Source: Casp-actino8 sp945862545 (GTDB lineage: Bacteria; Actinomycetota; Acidimicrobiia; Acidimicrobiales; Ilumatobacteraceae). Taken from it: a stretch of 24,660 nucleotides of DNA. The position numbers and the translations under genes are program-made. The notes under the pieces were generated by a model. The model saw only the letters and a program-made list of their open reading frames with translations, was not told the origin of the DNA and searched no databases. The stretch is taken from NCBI GenBank assembly GCA_945862545.1, contig CAMAYS010000015.1, positions 1 to 24,660 of the forward strand, in the 5' to 3' direction. Shown here piece by piece: positions 1 through 8,512 of the stretch (within the stretch, counting starts at the first letter, position 1; each line of letters starts with the position of its first letter).

Positions 1-2
1 CA

Positions 3-1274
3 ACGACATCTTTATATCTCACCAAACATATGGCGACGAGTTCGTCACAACGTATCGGAACACTCTTGGTCAATCCCGGTGGGCCAGGGTTTGGTGGTTC
101 TTTTCTCGCAGAATCAGCGGACAATATTTATTCACCAACACTCCTGAAATCTTTTGACATCGTTGCTTGGGATCCGCGTGGCACTGGTCAATCAATCCCT
201 GCCATTGACTGCACTGATGACTACGACTACTTCTTCGCAGGTGGCGACATCACACCCGACACTGATCAAGAGCGGGCCGAAGGCATCGCGACATATAAGG
301 AATTTACTGACTTGTGCTTTGAGAAGAATGGTGACCTCTTGCCCTATGTCGGCACCAATAATGTGGCTCGCGACATGGACATGATTCGCCGTGCACTTGG
401 CGAAGACAAAATCAGTTATTTTGGTTTTTCATACGGTAGTGAGTTGGGCGCCACGTGGGCCACGTTGTTTCCAGACACAGTACGAGCAGCTGTTCTTGAT
501 GGCGCATCTGATCCAGAGGCCGATTGGATTGATGGCGGGTTACAGCAAAATAAAGGTTTTGAAGAAGCGGTCGCGACTTTCTTGGCGCAGTGTTCGGCGA
601 ATAGCACGTGTGCTTTTTATAACTCTGGTGATGCTGAAGGGGCTTTCGATTCTCTCATGGAGTCTCTTGACGAGAATGCAATTCCCACCACCTCTGGACG
701 GCCAGATCTCACACGCGGGATGGCGCTGACTGCAGTCGCCCAGGCGATGTATGACGATGCGTATTGGAGTGAACTTGAAATTGCACTTGCGGCTGCACAA
801 ACCGACGACGGAACAGGTCTGTTGTCACTATTTGACCAATATTTTCAGATGCTCCCTGACGGCTCGTACGGCAATGAACTCGAAGCATTTCTCAATATCT
901 TGTGTGCTGATAATTCCGAACGAATAACTATTGAAGAAGCTGATTCATATGTGCCACGATTCCAGGCCAATGCACCTCGATTGGCACCAGGCACCACTGG
1001 TGATTACACCTGTGTCTTTTGGCCCCCAGCGCTAGACCCACGGATCACGATCACTGGTATCGGCGCAGGACCCATTGTTGTCATCGGTACAACCGGCGAT
1101 CCAGCAACACCGCTGGAGGGAACGCGCAACATGGCCAACGTACTTGAGGACGGGCGACTGATCGTCGTGACCGCCGATCAGCACTTGGGATACGGCGTGA
1201 ACAGTTGTGTGAATGACGCTGTTGACACTTACCTCGTTGACTTGGTAGTACCCACCGCTGAACTCGCCTGCTAA
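3..1274 (+). CDS. Alpha/beta hydrolase, TAP-like (S33) peptidase, 5' end cut by window
   Basis: This belongs to the tripeptidyl-aminopeptidase-like branch of alpha/beta hydrolases, which release short peptides from the N-terminus of substrates and are usually secreted or membrane-anchored. The oxyanion motif NPGGPG lies near the start of the visible part. The nucleophile elbow is GFSYGS (Ser about 134 residues after the ATG at 30). The acid is in TTGDPATP, and the catalytic His is in the C-terminal TADQHLGYG, within a TAP_C-type end. The frame is open from base 3 and reads TTSLYLTKH before the ATG at 30, which matches the conserved strand that precedes NPGGPG in this family. The true start, and any signal peptide, is therefore upstream of the window and the ATG at 30 is internal. 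Its TAA overlaps the stop of the convergent GNAT gene by a few bases, so there is no room for a terminator between them. The specific substrate is unknown. Confidence 0.88.
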   Translation, partial: TTSLYLTKHMATSSSQRIGTLLVNPGGPGFGGSFLAESADNIYSPTLLKSFDIVAWDPRGTGQSIPAIDCTDDYDYFFAGGDITPDTDQERAEGIATYKEFTDLCFEKNGDLLPYVGTNNVARDMDMIRRALGEDKISYFGFSYGSELGATWATLFPDTVRAAVLDGASDPEADWIDGGLQQNKGFEEAVATFLAQCSANSTCAFYNSGDAEGAFDSLMESLDENAIPTTSGRPDLTRGMALTAVAQAMYDDAYWSELEIALAAAQTDDGTGLLSLFDQYFQMLPDGSYGNELEAFLNILCADNSERITIEEADSYVPRFQANAPRLAPGTTGDYTCVFWPPALDPRITITGIGAGPIVVIGTTGDPATPLEGTRNMANVLEDGRLIVVTADQHLGYGVNSCVNDAVDTYLVDLVVPTAELAC

Positions 1275-2113
1275 TTACTCGTTTTTAGATGAGTTGCGCT
1301 AACCCCGTAGCCCAGCGAACTGTATCCGACAACAGAGAGTCCGCTGTCATAACAATCGACGAAGGCTGCGCGGGTAGCAGTGCGCCATGAGGCAGCCAAT
1401 TCCGGATTCTCAGCACGCAACAATTGATAGTTGACGGGTAGAGGTATAAAGGAACCGGGTCGCACTGACACCGGCGACCGAACGGCCCGCGCACCACCAT
1501 CAACAAGTCCAATCAGTGGCTCACCTGTCCACGCGGGCTTCAGAGCCGATGGACCTACCGGCTGATCAAGGCGCCAGGAAACTTTGACACGATCAGTGAC
1601 GTCACCAGTATTAAACGCATCGGTGCGCGCCCCATAACAATCGGGGATGAATGATGTGATGGTCGCGCCAAGACGTAAAAGATTGAATGCAGCATTCGAG
1701 GCGAGTAGTGGATCAAATGTCCAACGCATCTCGGTCACGCCACGAGCCAGACAATGAGCTCGCTGCGCAAGCTTCAAGGCGTAGCCAACACCGGTGCCAC
1801 GCTCAGCCGCCAAAACACCCACCTGATGTGAATGGAAATGAACTCCGTCCCCCCAGCCGAGCAGCCCAAGCGAAAAACCAACCACCGAACCAGATCGTCG
1901 TGCCATAGCGATGCCCGATCCGGCCATTGCCATGCCGCGCAACAAGTTGCGCGGCGGCACAATTTCGGCCCCCCAGATTTCATGCATCAGTTCACGAAGT
2001 TGTTGCAGATCGCTAATTGCATCAACGTTGTCGATGACCACACCGGCTTCAGAAGCAACCAATGCAGAATCGATCTCGGCTTCACGCGCAAGGAAAGAGT
2101 TAACTTCAGTCAC
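1271..2113 (-). CDS. GNAT acyltransferase, COG3375-like
   Basis: This is the last gene of the 13-gene run. The core motif block (HSHQVGVLAAERGTGVGYALK) is a GNAT motif A acyl-CoA binding loop. It is followed by EMRWTFDPLLASNAAFNLLRLGA and the region around the DCYG motif, features I associate with the COG3375 family of about 270 residues. I chose the GTG at 2113 because it shares its G with the TAG stop of the upstream M20 gene (TAGTG), giving about 280 residues. The longer reading that starts near 2311 only adds Cys/Trp-rich sequence that is a shadow of the M20 gene. In some bacteria a GNAT succinyltransferase and an M20 desuccinylase work with N-succinylamino-acid racemase to turn D- into L-amino acids. 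The pairing here fits that pattern, but no enolase-superfamily racemase is in the window, so the acceptor amine is unknown. Confidence 0.82.
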   Translation of the reverse strand: MTEVNSFLAREAEIDSALVASEAGVVIDNVDAISDLQQLRELMHEIWGAEIVPPRNLLRGMAMAGSGIAMARRSGSVVGFSLGLLGWGDGVHFHSHQVGVLAAERGTGVGYALKLAQRAHCLARGVTEMRWTFDPLLASNAAFNLLRLGATITSFIPDCYGARTDAFNTGDVTDRVKVSWRLDQPVGPSALKPAWTGEPLIGLVDGGARAVRSPVSVRPGSFIPLPVNYQLLRAENPELAASWRTATRAAFVDCYDSGLSVVGYSSLGYGVSATHLKTSN

Positions 2114-3531
2114 TACAACATCGATCGCGCGTGGGCATTGAGCACTTCTGCGACACACGCTGTGAGCCTCTTCGCAGTAGGAACATGTAGAAATTCGTCG
2201 GGTCCATGCGCGTTTGACTCCGGCCCAAGCACACCAACAACCAAAAACTGTGCATCGGGAAACTTCCGCACCAGCATGCCCATGAACGGAATCGTACCGC
2301 CCACTCCACACGAAGCTGACGGGTTACCAAAGTAGGTAACGCTTGCCTCCGAAACAGCATCTGTGAGCCATGAGGCGAAGGGTGGAGCGTTCCACCCGGG
2401 GCCGCGGGCCCCCGGCGTGAATCGAACCGACGCCCCATAGGGCGGATCCGTGGCAAGACGATCGATCATCTCAGCAACAACCGATTCAACATCGCTGGTC
2501 GGTGGCACGCGCAACGACAACTTGACTCGCAAGCGAGAACGAAAAACATTCCCACCGTCATCAACCGATGGAAGATGATCGATGCCGATGACTTCAAGCG
2601 CGGGCCGCCATGTGCCATGCAACAATTGCTCGACGGGATCATCCGATATAGGTTGCAAGCCAGGCACGGGATGAAACGATGACGCCAGTGAAGGAAAAAC
2701 ACCAGCAGCGATCACGGCTTCGCGCACGCGCTCATCAGGGATCTCTACGTTGGCAGACTCAATCAAAATTGCACCACTACTTGAGTCCTCAATTCGATCG
2801 AGCAACTGGCGAAGGATGCGCACTGCAGACGGTAAGACACCACTGGCCCGACCACTATGCGGTGAATCTTCGGCAACAACGATCTCAAGTACGCCACCGG
2901 CAACACCGCGTAAGCCAGTTGTGAGCCACACACGGTCGTAAGTTTCGCAGAACGAGTCAAGACATACCACGAAATCAGGGCGTCCGATTCGCTGTTGAAG
3001 ATGATCAAGATACGCACCAAGATGGATGCTTGAGCTCTCTTCACTAGCTTCGATGAGGACCACCACACGACCGTGATCACCACCTGCGCGCTGTAACGCC
3101 TCAAGCGCAAAGATCGCAGCAAACATCGCGTAGCCGTCGTCGCCACCACCGCGCCCGTAAAGACGTTCACCTCGAAGAACTGGGGTCCATGGGCCCAAGC
3201 CTTCGGACCACGGCAGCATCTCTGGTTGCTTGTCCATGTGCCCGTAGAGAACCACCGTCGAATTGGTGAGTTCACTGCGAGTCGCTGGCAACTCGGCCAC
3301 GAGCACAGGAGTTAAACCAGGTAACCGCACGAGCTCCACCGAGAGTCCCAGTAACTCACGCCGCTTCACCCACGCCAAGAACAATTCGGCGACTGCATCG
3401 ATATGTCCAGCTGATTCCCAGTCGGGATCAAAGATTGGCGAACAGGCCGGAATCTCAATGTATTGCATAAGTACAGCAATGGCATCGTCATCCCAAGCGC
3501 TATTGATATCCGTGATGTCGATATGTTTCAT
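2113..3531 (-). CDS. M20 family metallopeptidase (dipeptidase/deacylase)
   Basis: This is a two-zinc hydrolase of the M20/ArgE/DapE/carnosinase group, cutting a dipeptide or an N-acyl amino acid in the cytoplasm. The metal and catalytic motifs appear in the family order. LYGHMDKQPE (His ligand plus the following Asp) lies near residue 98, then GRGGGDDGYA (bridging Asp), EASEESSS (general-base Glu pair), VCLDSF (Asp) and the C-terminal ESNAHGPDE (His). At about 472 residues it is the size of the larger M20 dipeptidases. No signal peptide is visible. Two starts are possible: ATG at 3531, whose A is the last base of the upstream TGA, or GTG at 3534. I prefer the ATG. It is coupled to the GNAT gene downstream (TAGTG) and the serine hydrolase upstream. 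A desuccinylase/deacylase role paired with the GNAT is possible but unproven. Confidence 0.9.
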   Translation of the reverse strand: MKHIDITDINSAWDDDAIAVLMQYIEIPACSPIFDPDWESAGHIDAVAELFLAWVKRRELLGLSVELVRLPGLTPVLVAELPATRSELTNSTVVLYGHMDKQPEMLPWSEGLGPWTPVLRGERLYGRGGGDDGYAMFAAIFALEALQRAGGDHGRVVVLIEASEESSSIHLGAYLDHLQQRIGRPDFVVCLDSFCETYDRVWLTTGLRGVAGGVLEIVVAEDSPHSGRASGVLPSAVRILRQLLDRIEDSSSGAILIESANVEIPDERVREAVIAAGVFPSLASSFHPVPGLQPISDDPVEQLLHGTWRPALEVIGIDHLPSVDDGGNVFRSRLRVKLSLRVPPTSDVESVVAEMIDRLATDPPYGASVRFTPGARGPGWNAPPFASWLTDAVSEASVTYFGNPSASCGVGGTIPFMGMLVRKFPDAQFLVVGVLGPESNAHGPDEFLHVPTAKRLTACVAEVLNAHARSML

Positions 3532-4916
3532 CACACTCTCTCGTAGGTCATCAGTATGTTTCCACCAACATAAACCACCGCGCGCGCAGCTTGATCAGCC
3601 TCGGTTTCGAAAGCAATTTCCGCTCCAGTCTCAGCGTCGAGGAATCTCGAAGTTGTCAACGGAATCAGTTGACGACGGCCATAGGGAGAAGGTGAAAATA
3701 GTTCAACTCCTTCGTTCACTAATCGCATCGGACGGTCAAATGGACCGCTGTAAAGACCTGCGTACTGTGCCAACACTCCAGGTGGCACATCTGCTGCCAC
3801 AATCGCAGGAGGGATGTATTCGGGCCACTCGTATACCGTTGCGACACTATTCAAAATTTCGCCAAGCAATGTGTTACCCCCGTCGCCATTGGTCATCACC
3901 ACTGCCGCCCTGCCGCCCGTAACAAATGCTTCGAACTGGCTACAGAAGCCCACATTTGTTCCGTTGTGACGGAAGCGTTTCGTCGCGCCATCTGAAGCAA
4001 TCTCTGGTCCAAGCCCATGAGGTCCGGGGGCAACCGCAGTGATCATCGTTTCAGCCATTTCGCGTGAAATGATCGGTGCCTCAAGCCCACTCAGCGTTCG
4101 TTGGATGGCGATAACAAAACGAACAAGATCGTGCACGTTGGTCCATAGGCCGGCGGCGGCCAACTCGGGATAGACGTTCATTCCATCGTGGAGCATCTGT
4201 CCAGACACATCATGTCCACATGCGGCTATGGCGGTATCGCGATCACCTAATGGTTGGCGAAAACTGCTGGCCGACATATCAAGTGGCGCCAGCACGAGAT
4301 CGCGCATCAAGTCGCTATACGCGCGTCCGGTGACATCTTCGACAAGCATCTGCACGATGGTGGTGCCACCACCCGAATAGCGAAAGATGGTGCCGGGTTT
4401 GCTATCAATCAACACCGCGTCGGTGTTGCACGGTGCGAGTCCGCTCAGTACCTGCGGCAAAGTGGGCAAAGTTGCGCTCGGCGCGTAGCCGGGAAACCCC
4501 GGTGTGGTGGTGCCAGCCGTGTGGCTCAGCAACCTTCGTAAAGTTACGGGATTACCCGCATTGAACTCACTATCAGGCACTCGCCAACGCTTGAGATAGA
4601 TATTCACATCGATGTCAAGATCAAGAACGCCACTTTCAACCAGCGCAAGTACACCAACGGCATTCACTACCTTGCTGATCGATGCCGCCTGAAACAACGT
4701 GGTTGGAACAACCGACGATCGTCCACTAGCACGAAGACCATAACCACTCGCCCAATGCAGCTCACCGCCCTCGACGACTGCTATCGCTGCGCCAGGAACC
4801 CCGTAACGCTGCATGCGGTCGGTGATCGAAAAACTCTCGGGCACTCGACCAACAACGCGCACAGCACCGACGAGCGAGTTTTCTACCGCTTGCTGGTATT
4901 CCTGAGCTGATCTCAC
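3531..4916 (-). CDS. Beta-lactamase-fold serine hydrolase (S12-like) with C-terminal beta domain
   Basis: This is a penicillin-binding-protein/class C beta-lactamase fold hydrolase, a family that includes D-aminopeptidases, esterases and MlrB. The active-site triplet is visible: SISK (Ser79, Lys82) for S-x-x-K, YSG (Tyr180) for the Y-x-N position, and HNG (His317) for the K/H-T/N-G position. Residues from about 375 to 461 form an extra C-terminal part resembling the beta-barrel add-on of this family. No signal peptide is seen, so it probably acts in the cytoplasm on imported substrate. The start is GTG at 4916, overlapping the permease stop as GTGA. A purine-rich AGAAGGGGG lies just upstream at about 4924-4932, which supports this start. 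It is one of two such enzymes in the cluster; this copy is longer and the two differ in every motif. The substrate cannot be read from the sequence. Confidence 0.88.
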   Translation of the reverse strand: MRSAQEYQQAVENSLVGAVRVVGRVPESFSITDRMQRYGVPGAAIAVVEGGELHWASGYGLRASGRSSVVPTTLFQAASISKVVNAVGVLALVESGVLDLDIDVNIYLKRWRVPDSEFNAGNPVTLRRLLSHTAGTTTPGFPGYAPSATLPTLPQVLSGLAPCNTDAVLIDSKPGTIFRYSGGGTTIVQMLVEDVTGRAYSDLMRDLVLAPLDMSASSFRQPLGDRDTAIAACGHDVSGQMLHDGMNVYPELAAAGLWTNVHDLVRFVIAIQRTLSGLEAPIISREMAETMITAVAPGPHGLGPEIASDGATKRFRHNGTNVGFCSQFEAFVTGGRAAVVMTNGDGGNTLLGEILNSVATVYEWPEYIPPAIVAADVPPGVLAQYAGLYSGPFDRPMRLVNEGVELFSPSPYGRRQLIPLTTSRFLDAETGAEIAFETEADQAARAVVYVGGNILMTYERV

Positions 4917-5803
4917 ATTGCGCCCCCTTCTCGATTGCCGCGCTGCTGCAAGTGGTCACCGATGACAGTCAGCGCCAAAACGGTCAAGAACATGGCTACT
5001 GCAGGCACCACTGCCGGGTAAATACTGCGATCCAATTTGCCGACGCTTGAGGCCATCATTGCTCCCCACGTTGGCGTCGGTGGCGCAACTGACAAGTTGA
5101 GGTAAGCAAGGCCGCCCTCTGCAACCATCGCACCCGCTATCGCTACTATCGCCAGCGACAGAACAGAGGGCAATACATTGGGAAGAATCTCATGTCTGAT
5201 GATCCGCGAGTTCTTGGAGCCGAGGGCTCGCGCCGCCAATACAAAGTCGTTCTTGCCAACGTTGATAGTAAGACCACGAACAATGCGCACCGTGGGGCCC
5301 AAATAGATCAGCGCGATCGCAAAGATCACTGTGATCGGGCCACGGCTATCGGTGAATGCAACAATTGACACGGCAAGTAGTAGAGCTGGAAACGCAAGTA
5401 ACACATCGACGAAGAACATGATCACCATGTCTGTGTGACGCCGAAAGTATCCGGCAACCAAACCGATGCATCCGCCAACAAGGCACGACAGTAAGACCGC
5501 TGCGATTCCCACAACTATTGAGACGCGAGCGCCGTACACGCTACGCGCGAACAGGTCTCGACCAAGTTGATCAGTTCCCAACCAATTGTGCCACGAGGGC
5601 GCACTGAGGGGGACGCCGGCATGGGTGTTCTTTGGGTCGGCAATCGGAAGAAAATCGGCAAGCAGTGCGAGAAGCGACAGTGCAATGAGCCAAACGATTG
5701 CAACGATATTCACAACGGGCAACCGTGCTTTGACTGAACCGTCAACATCTTCATATGCAGCGTTGAGTTCAGCCACTTCGGCACTGTTGACGATAAGGCT
5801 CAT
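4913..5803 (-). CDS. Peptide ABC transporter permease, DppC/OppC type
   Basis: This is an inner-membrane permease of the peptide/nickel uptake ABC family. An N-terminal OppC_N-like helix (residues about 30-52) is followed by the diagnostic TDQLGRDLFARSVYGARVS. Further membrane segments then follow, and the EAA loop is AARALGSKNSRIIRHEILPN, where the ATPase docks. At 296 residues it has normal length. The ATG at 5803 overlaps the stop of the DppB-like gene by four bases (ATGA), and the two proteins would form the heterodimeric channel for the lipoprotein encoded next to them. The position where dppD/dppF ATPase genes usually follow is occupied by a serine hydrolase, and no ATPase occurs anywhere in the window. 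The channel must therefore use an ATPase encoded elsewhere. Confidence 0.94.
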   Translation of the reverse strand: MSLIVNSAEVAELNAAYEDVDGSVKARLPVVNIVAIVWLIALSLLALLADFLPIADPKNTHAGVPLSAPSWHNWLGTDQLGRDLFARSVYGARVSIVVGIAAVLLSCLVGGCIGLVAGYFRRHTDMVIMFFVDVLLAFPALLLAVSIVAFTDSRGPITVIFAIALIYLGPTVRIVRGLTINVGKNDFVLAARALGSKNSRIIRHEILPNVLPSVLSLAIVAIAGAMVAEGGLAYLNLSVAPPTPTWGAMMASSVGKLDRSIYPAVVPAVAMFLTVLALTVIGDHLQQRGNREGGAM

Positions 5804-6738
5804 ACCCTAATCCTCGGATCCAAGATGCCGTACAAGATGTCGACTACGAAGTTGATCATCACAAAGCCGACGGCGAAAACCACGATGGCACCTTGCAAAG
5901 CTAGAAAATCGCGATTTGTAATTGCATCAATCGTGTATCCGCCAAGACCGGGTAATGCAAAAATATTCTCGACAAGAACCGTGCCACCAATCATGCGGCC
6001 CATCGTGACACCAGCGACTGTGATGACACCCGTTGATGATGGTCGCAATGCATGGCGCACAACGATTTTTCTTATGCTCAGCCCTTTTGCCCGAGCGAAC
6101 CAAATGAAGTCTTGCTGAAAGGTGTTGATCAGTTCGCTGCGGAGCATTCTCATGTAAATAGCGACTTCAGGCAGAGCAAGTGCCAAAGATGGCAATGTCA
6201 ATGTACGAAAATGCTCAAAAACATTTTCGCTGATTCGAGTGAATCCAATTGGTGCGAACCAATGTAATTTCGCGGAAAAAATCGCCAACATTCCGACTGC
6301 CAGCATGTACGCCGGTGCCGCCAGCATCCCCAACGATAAGGCTGAAGAAGTCTGATCGAGCCACTTTCCCGGACGAAGTGCTGACGTAATCGCGATCGGT
6401 GTCGCAATCAACAATGCAATCAACTGCGAAAGTAGGACGAGTTCGAGCGTAAGGCCGATGCGCTCGCTAATGGCTTCGGTGACCGGTTGTTTGGTGCGAT
6501 AGGACTTTCCAAGATCGCCTTTTGTTGCATCGCTCAACCATGCCGCGTAGCGGACGGGTATGGGGTCATCGAGATTGAGTTCTTGGCGCGCCTGCTCACG
6601 ATCCTGTGAGCTGGCTTTGGCCCCAAGCACCGAATCAACTGTGTCACCCGGCAACAGGCTGATCATTGAAAACGACGCTGCGGTAACTGCCAGCAACACC
6701 AACACGAGACGCAGTAACCGAACAAAAAGGCGTTGCAT
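5800..6738 (-). CDS. Peptide ABC transporter permease, DppB/OppB type
   Basis: This is the partner permease of the DppC-like protein, beginning with the typical first membrane helix (VRLLRLVLVLLAVTAASFSMI) and the family's LLPGDTVDSVLG and DDPIPVRYAAWL segments. The EAA loop reads FARAKGLSIRKIVVRHALRPS, and five further hydrophobic segments follow. Length is about 312 residues, normal for DppB. I chose the ATG at 6738 (MQRLFVRLL); a TTG three codons upstream (6747) is possible but weaker. It starts 24 nt after the stop of the substrate-binding lipoprotein gene and overlaps the DppC-like gene by ATGA, so the three are one transcript. The family carries di- and oligopeptides, but also nickel, glutathione and modified peptides. 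Confidence 0.93.
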   Translation of the reverse strand: MQRLFVRLLRLVLVLLAVTAASFSMISLLPGDTVDSVLGAKASSQDREQARQELNLDDPIPVRYAAWLSDATKGDLGKSYRTKQPVTEAISERIGLTLELVLLSQLIALLIATPIAITSALRPGKWLDQTSSALSLGMLAAPAYMLAVGMLAIFSAKLHWFAPIGFTRISENVFEHFRTLTLPSLALALPEVAIYMRMLRSELINTFQQDFIWFARAKGLSIRKIVVRHALRPSSTGVITVAGVTMGRMIGGTVLVENIFALPGLGGYTIDAITNRDFLALQGAIVVFAVGFVMINFVVDILYGILDPRIRV

Positions 6739-6762
6739 TGAAATCAACCGTAGTTGCGTCGA

Positions 6763-8406
6763 CTACTGGTCGAGCCACACATCCTTGAGATAAAAGCGTG
6801 CTGCCGTCAGTGGGCGACCAGGAGAGCCATCGGGCAATGTGAATGCGTCAAGACCCATCACTTTGCCCTGACCCACGACCGTCCACCCAGTGAACTCGAG
6901 CCACAGGAAAGGCACATTAGCGGCGAGTTCTTGCTGCACTATGTCGTACTGCTCCTTGCGGGCAGCGGGATCGCCGAGGGAGCGACCCTGTTCAAGTGCT
7001 GCGTCGAGGGTCGGACTCGAGAACTTAGTCAGGTCAAGCCCGGTGCCCGAATGGAAGTAGTCGTAGTCGTTGTCGGGATCGTCTCCTCCGATACCGCCCC
7101 AACCCGTGACATCAAATTGCCCGCTTAACACGGCACCAACATTCTCGCCCTGCGAACGTGAGACGATGTTGGCAGTGATTCCTACATCAGCCCACATGGA
7201 CTGAATCAGTTCTTGGAACGAAACGATGAAAGGATCCTGGTTGCCTGCGTACTCGAGGGTGATCGGACCCTTCTCAGCCGTGTACTCATCGACCAACTTC
7301 TTGGCCACCACCGCGTCGAACTGGGGATAATCAGTCTCGTAGTACCAAAAAGAATCCTTGGGATACGGGCCAGTAGCTATTTCCTTCACGCCGGTGCCTT
7401 CAAGGAAATCAATAATGCGATTGATGTCGAGTGCCATAGCCATCGCCTTACGCACCCGAATATCGTCAAGCGGCGCTTTTGAGGTGTTGAGCAGAATCAC
7501 ATCGGGGTCGCTCGGTGGCGCCTTCACAACATGAGCTTTACCCTGTGACTCGAGATCAATATACGACGCCACCTCGCCAGCGTTGGCCGTTGCGATCACA
7601 TCGATGTCACCACTGGCGAACGCTGCTTGGCGGCTGTCAGAGTTGGTGATGGGACGGAACTCGACCGAGTCGAGCAAGGCAGGCGTTTGCCAATACTTAT
7701 CGTTGCGGATCACCGTCAAATGGTCGTCGGGGCTCCACTCTTTGAACACAAACGGGCCAGTGCCAACGGGATAACGGCTGCCATCGGGGCTCGCCAGCAT
7801 TTTCGGAGAAGCGATGTATCCAATTTGACCGGCAAACCCGCCAGTGAGCGAATTAGGGAAAGCTCCCCAAGGCGTTGACATCGTCAACTCAAGGGTGAGA
7901 TCGTCAATAATCTTCATCGAAGACAACGATGCGAGTTTGCCCTTTGCAACGGGGCTCGCCAAAGCGGCGTCGAAGTTTTGCTTGACCGCATCGGCAGTCA
8001 GCGGATCTCCATCATGGAAGGTCACATTTGGCCGTACCTTGATGGTCCACACCGTTGAATCGGCGTTAGCGGTGATCGACTCGGCGAGGTATGGCTGAGC
8101 CACTCCCGATGGGTCGTATGCAGCCAGAGTGTCAAAGATGGCGCGCGCAACGGTGTGCCCGCCGTGACCCCAAGCGTCGTTTTGCGGGCTCCAGCCGGTC
8201 GCCTCGGCTTCAACACCAACCACCAAATTTCCACCCGACTTGGGTGTGCTCACTTCGGTGTCTGGCGGGGCGGTCGTGTCGACAACCAAAGTTCCTTCAG
8301 TCACCGTAGGAGAACTACTACTGCTGCCACCACATGCGGGAACCAGTGCCCCGACCATAACGACAACGACGACGCGTCCCCATGATTTCAAAATCCGTGT
8401 GTTCAC
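6763..8406 (-). CDS. Peptide ABC transporter substrate-binding lipoprotein (SBP family 5)
   Basis: This is an extracytoplasmic solute-binding protein of the DppA/OppA group. The N-terminus is a lipoprotein signal: basic MNTRILKSWGR, a Val-rich hydrophobic core, then LVPAC with Cys25 as the lipidation site, followed by a Gly/Ser-rich tether. The mature part has the family signature near the start (WTIKVRPNVTFHDGDPLTADAVKQNFD is the typical SBP_bac_5 block) and the standard length of 547 residues. The start is GTG at 8406, supported by a G-run (GGGGGG) about seven bases upstream. It opens the second half of the cluster: 106 nt separate it from the preceding serine hydrolase, the only gap of that size in the run, and that gap carries an operator-like palindrome. 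This makes it the probable first gene of a separate transcript (SBP, two permeases, hydrolase, M20, GNAT). The ligand is unknown. Confidence 0.93.
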   Translation of the reverse strand: MNTRILKSWGRVVVVVMVGALVPACGGSSSSSPTVTEGTLVVDTTAPPDTEVSTPKSGGNLVVGVEAEATGWSPQNDAWGHGGHTVARAIFDTLAAYDPSGVAQPYLAESITANADSTVWTIKVRPNVTFHDGDPLTADAVKQNFDAALASPVAKGKLASLSSMKIIDDLTLELTMSTPWGAFPNSLTGGFAGQIGYIASPKMLASPDGSRYPVGTGPFVFKEWSPDDHLTVIRNDKYWQTPALLDSVEFRPITNSDSRQAAFASGDIDVIATANAGEVASYIDLESQGKAHVVKAPPSDPDVILLNTSKAPLDDIRVRKAMAMALDINRIIDFLEGTGVKEIATGPYPKDSFWYYETDYPQFDAVVAKKLVDEYTAEKGPITLEYAGNQDPFIVSFQELIQSMWADVGITANIVSRSQGENVGAVLSGQFDVTGWGGIGGDDPDNDYDYFHSGTGLDLTKFSSPTLDAALEQGRSLGDPAARKEQYDIVQQELAANVPFLWLEFTGWTVVGQGKVMGLDAFTLPDGSPGRPLTAARFYLKDVWLDQ

Positions 8407-8434
8407 GAAAGCCCCCCAAAGGTTTCATGCAGTC

Positions 8435-8447
8435 CTAGACGATCTAG
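8435..8447. repeat. Short palindrome upstream of SBP gene
   Basis: CTAGA and TCTAG arms flank a 3-nt centre (CGA) between the operator-like site and the SBP start. It is short enough to be chance. It could be a second protein-binding site in the leader. Confidence 0.3.
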
Positions 8448-8477
8448 AGCCACAGGTGTACGAGACACTAACCACTT

Positions 8478-8494
8478 CTTGCACGCCGTACAAG
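8478..8494. promoter_or_regulatory. Probable second TetR operator, before the transporter genes
   Basis: The sequence CTTGCACGCCGTACAAG has arms CTTGCAC and GTACAAG around a 3-nt centre. It matches the core of the perfect palindrome in the tetR promoter (CTTGTACATTGTACAAG) at 13 of the 14 arm positions, with the same spacing; the other differences are in the 3-nt centre. It lies 71 nt before the SBP GTG and 18 nt after the stop of the upstream hydrolase, where a promoter for the transporter unit would sit. Reading the minus strand, TTGTAC followed 17 nt later by TAGTGT is a possible weak -35/-10 pair overlapping it. Binding by the TetR protein is inferred. Confidence 0.65.
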
Positions 8495-8512
8495 AGATCT
8501 TCGAAATATCTA

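Noticed and set aside
2114..2311. Longer N-terminus for the GNAT protein
   Set aside because: The added residues overlap the M20 coding sequence in another frame and are Cys/Trp-rich without GNAT features; the GTG at 2113 with TAGTG coupling is better.
1832..2335. Plus-strand reading frame of 167 codons, and other long antisense frames
   Set aside because: They lie opposite well-supported genes, show no recognisable domains and have biased composition expected of shadow frames.
3531..4916. True class C beta-lactamase (antibiotic resistance)
   Set aside because: It has YSG and HNG instead of YxN and KTG, no signal peptide, and lies in a peptide-uptake operon.
5827..5838. Third TetR operator (GTACAAG in the DppB gene)
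   Set aside because: Only one half-site matches; the other arm is unrelated and it is inside coding sequence.
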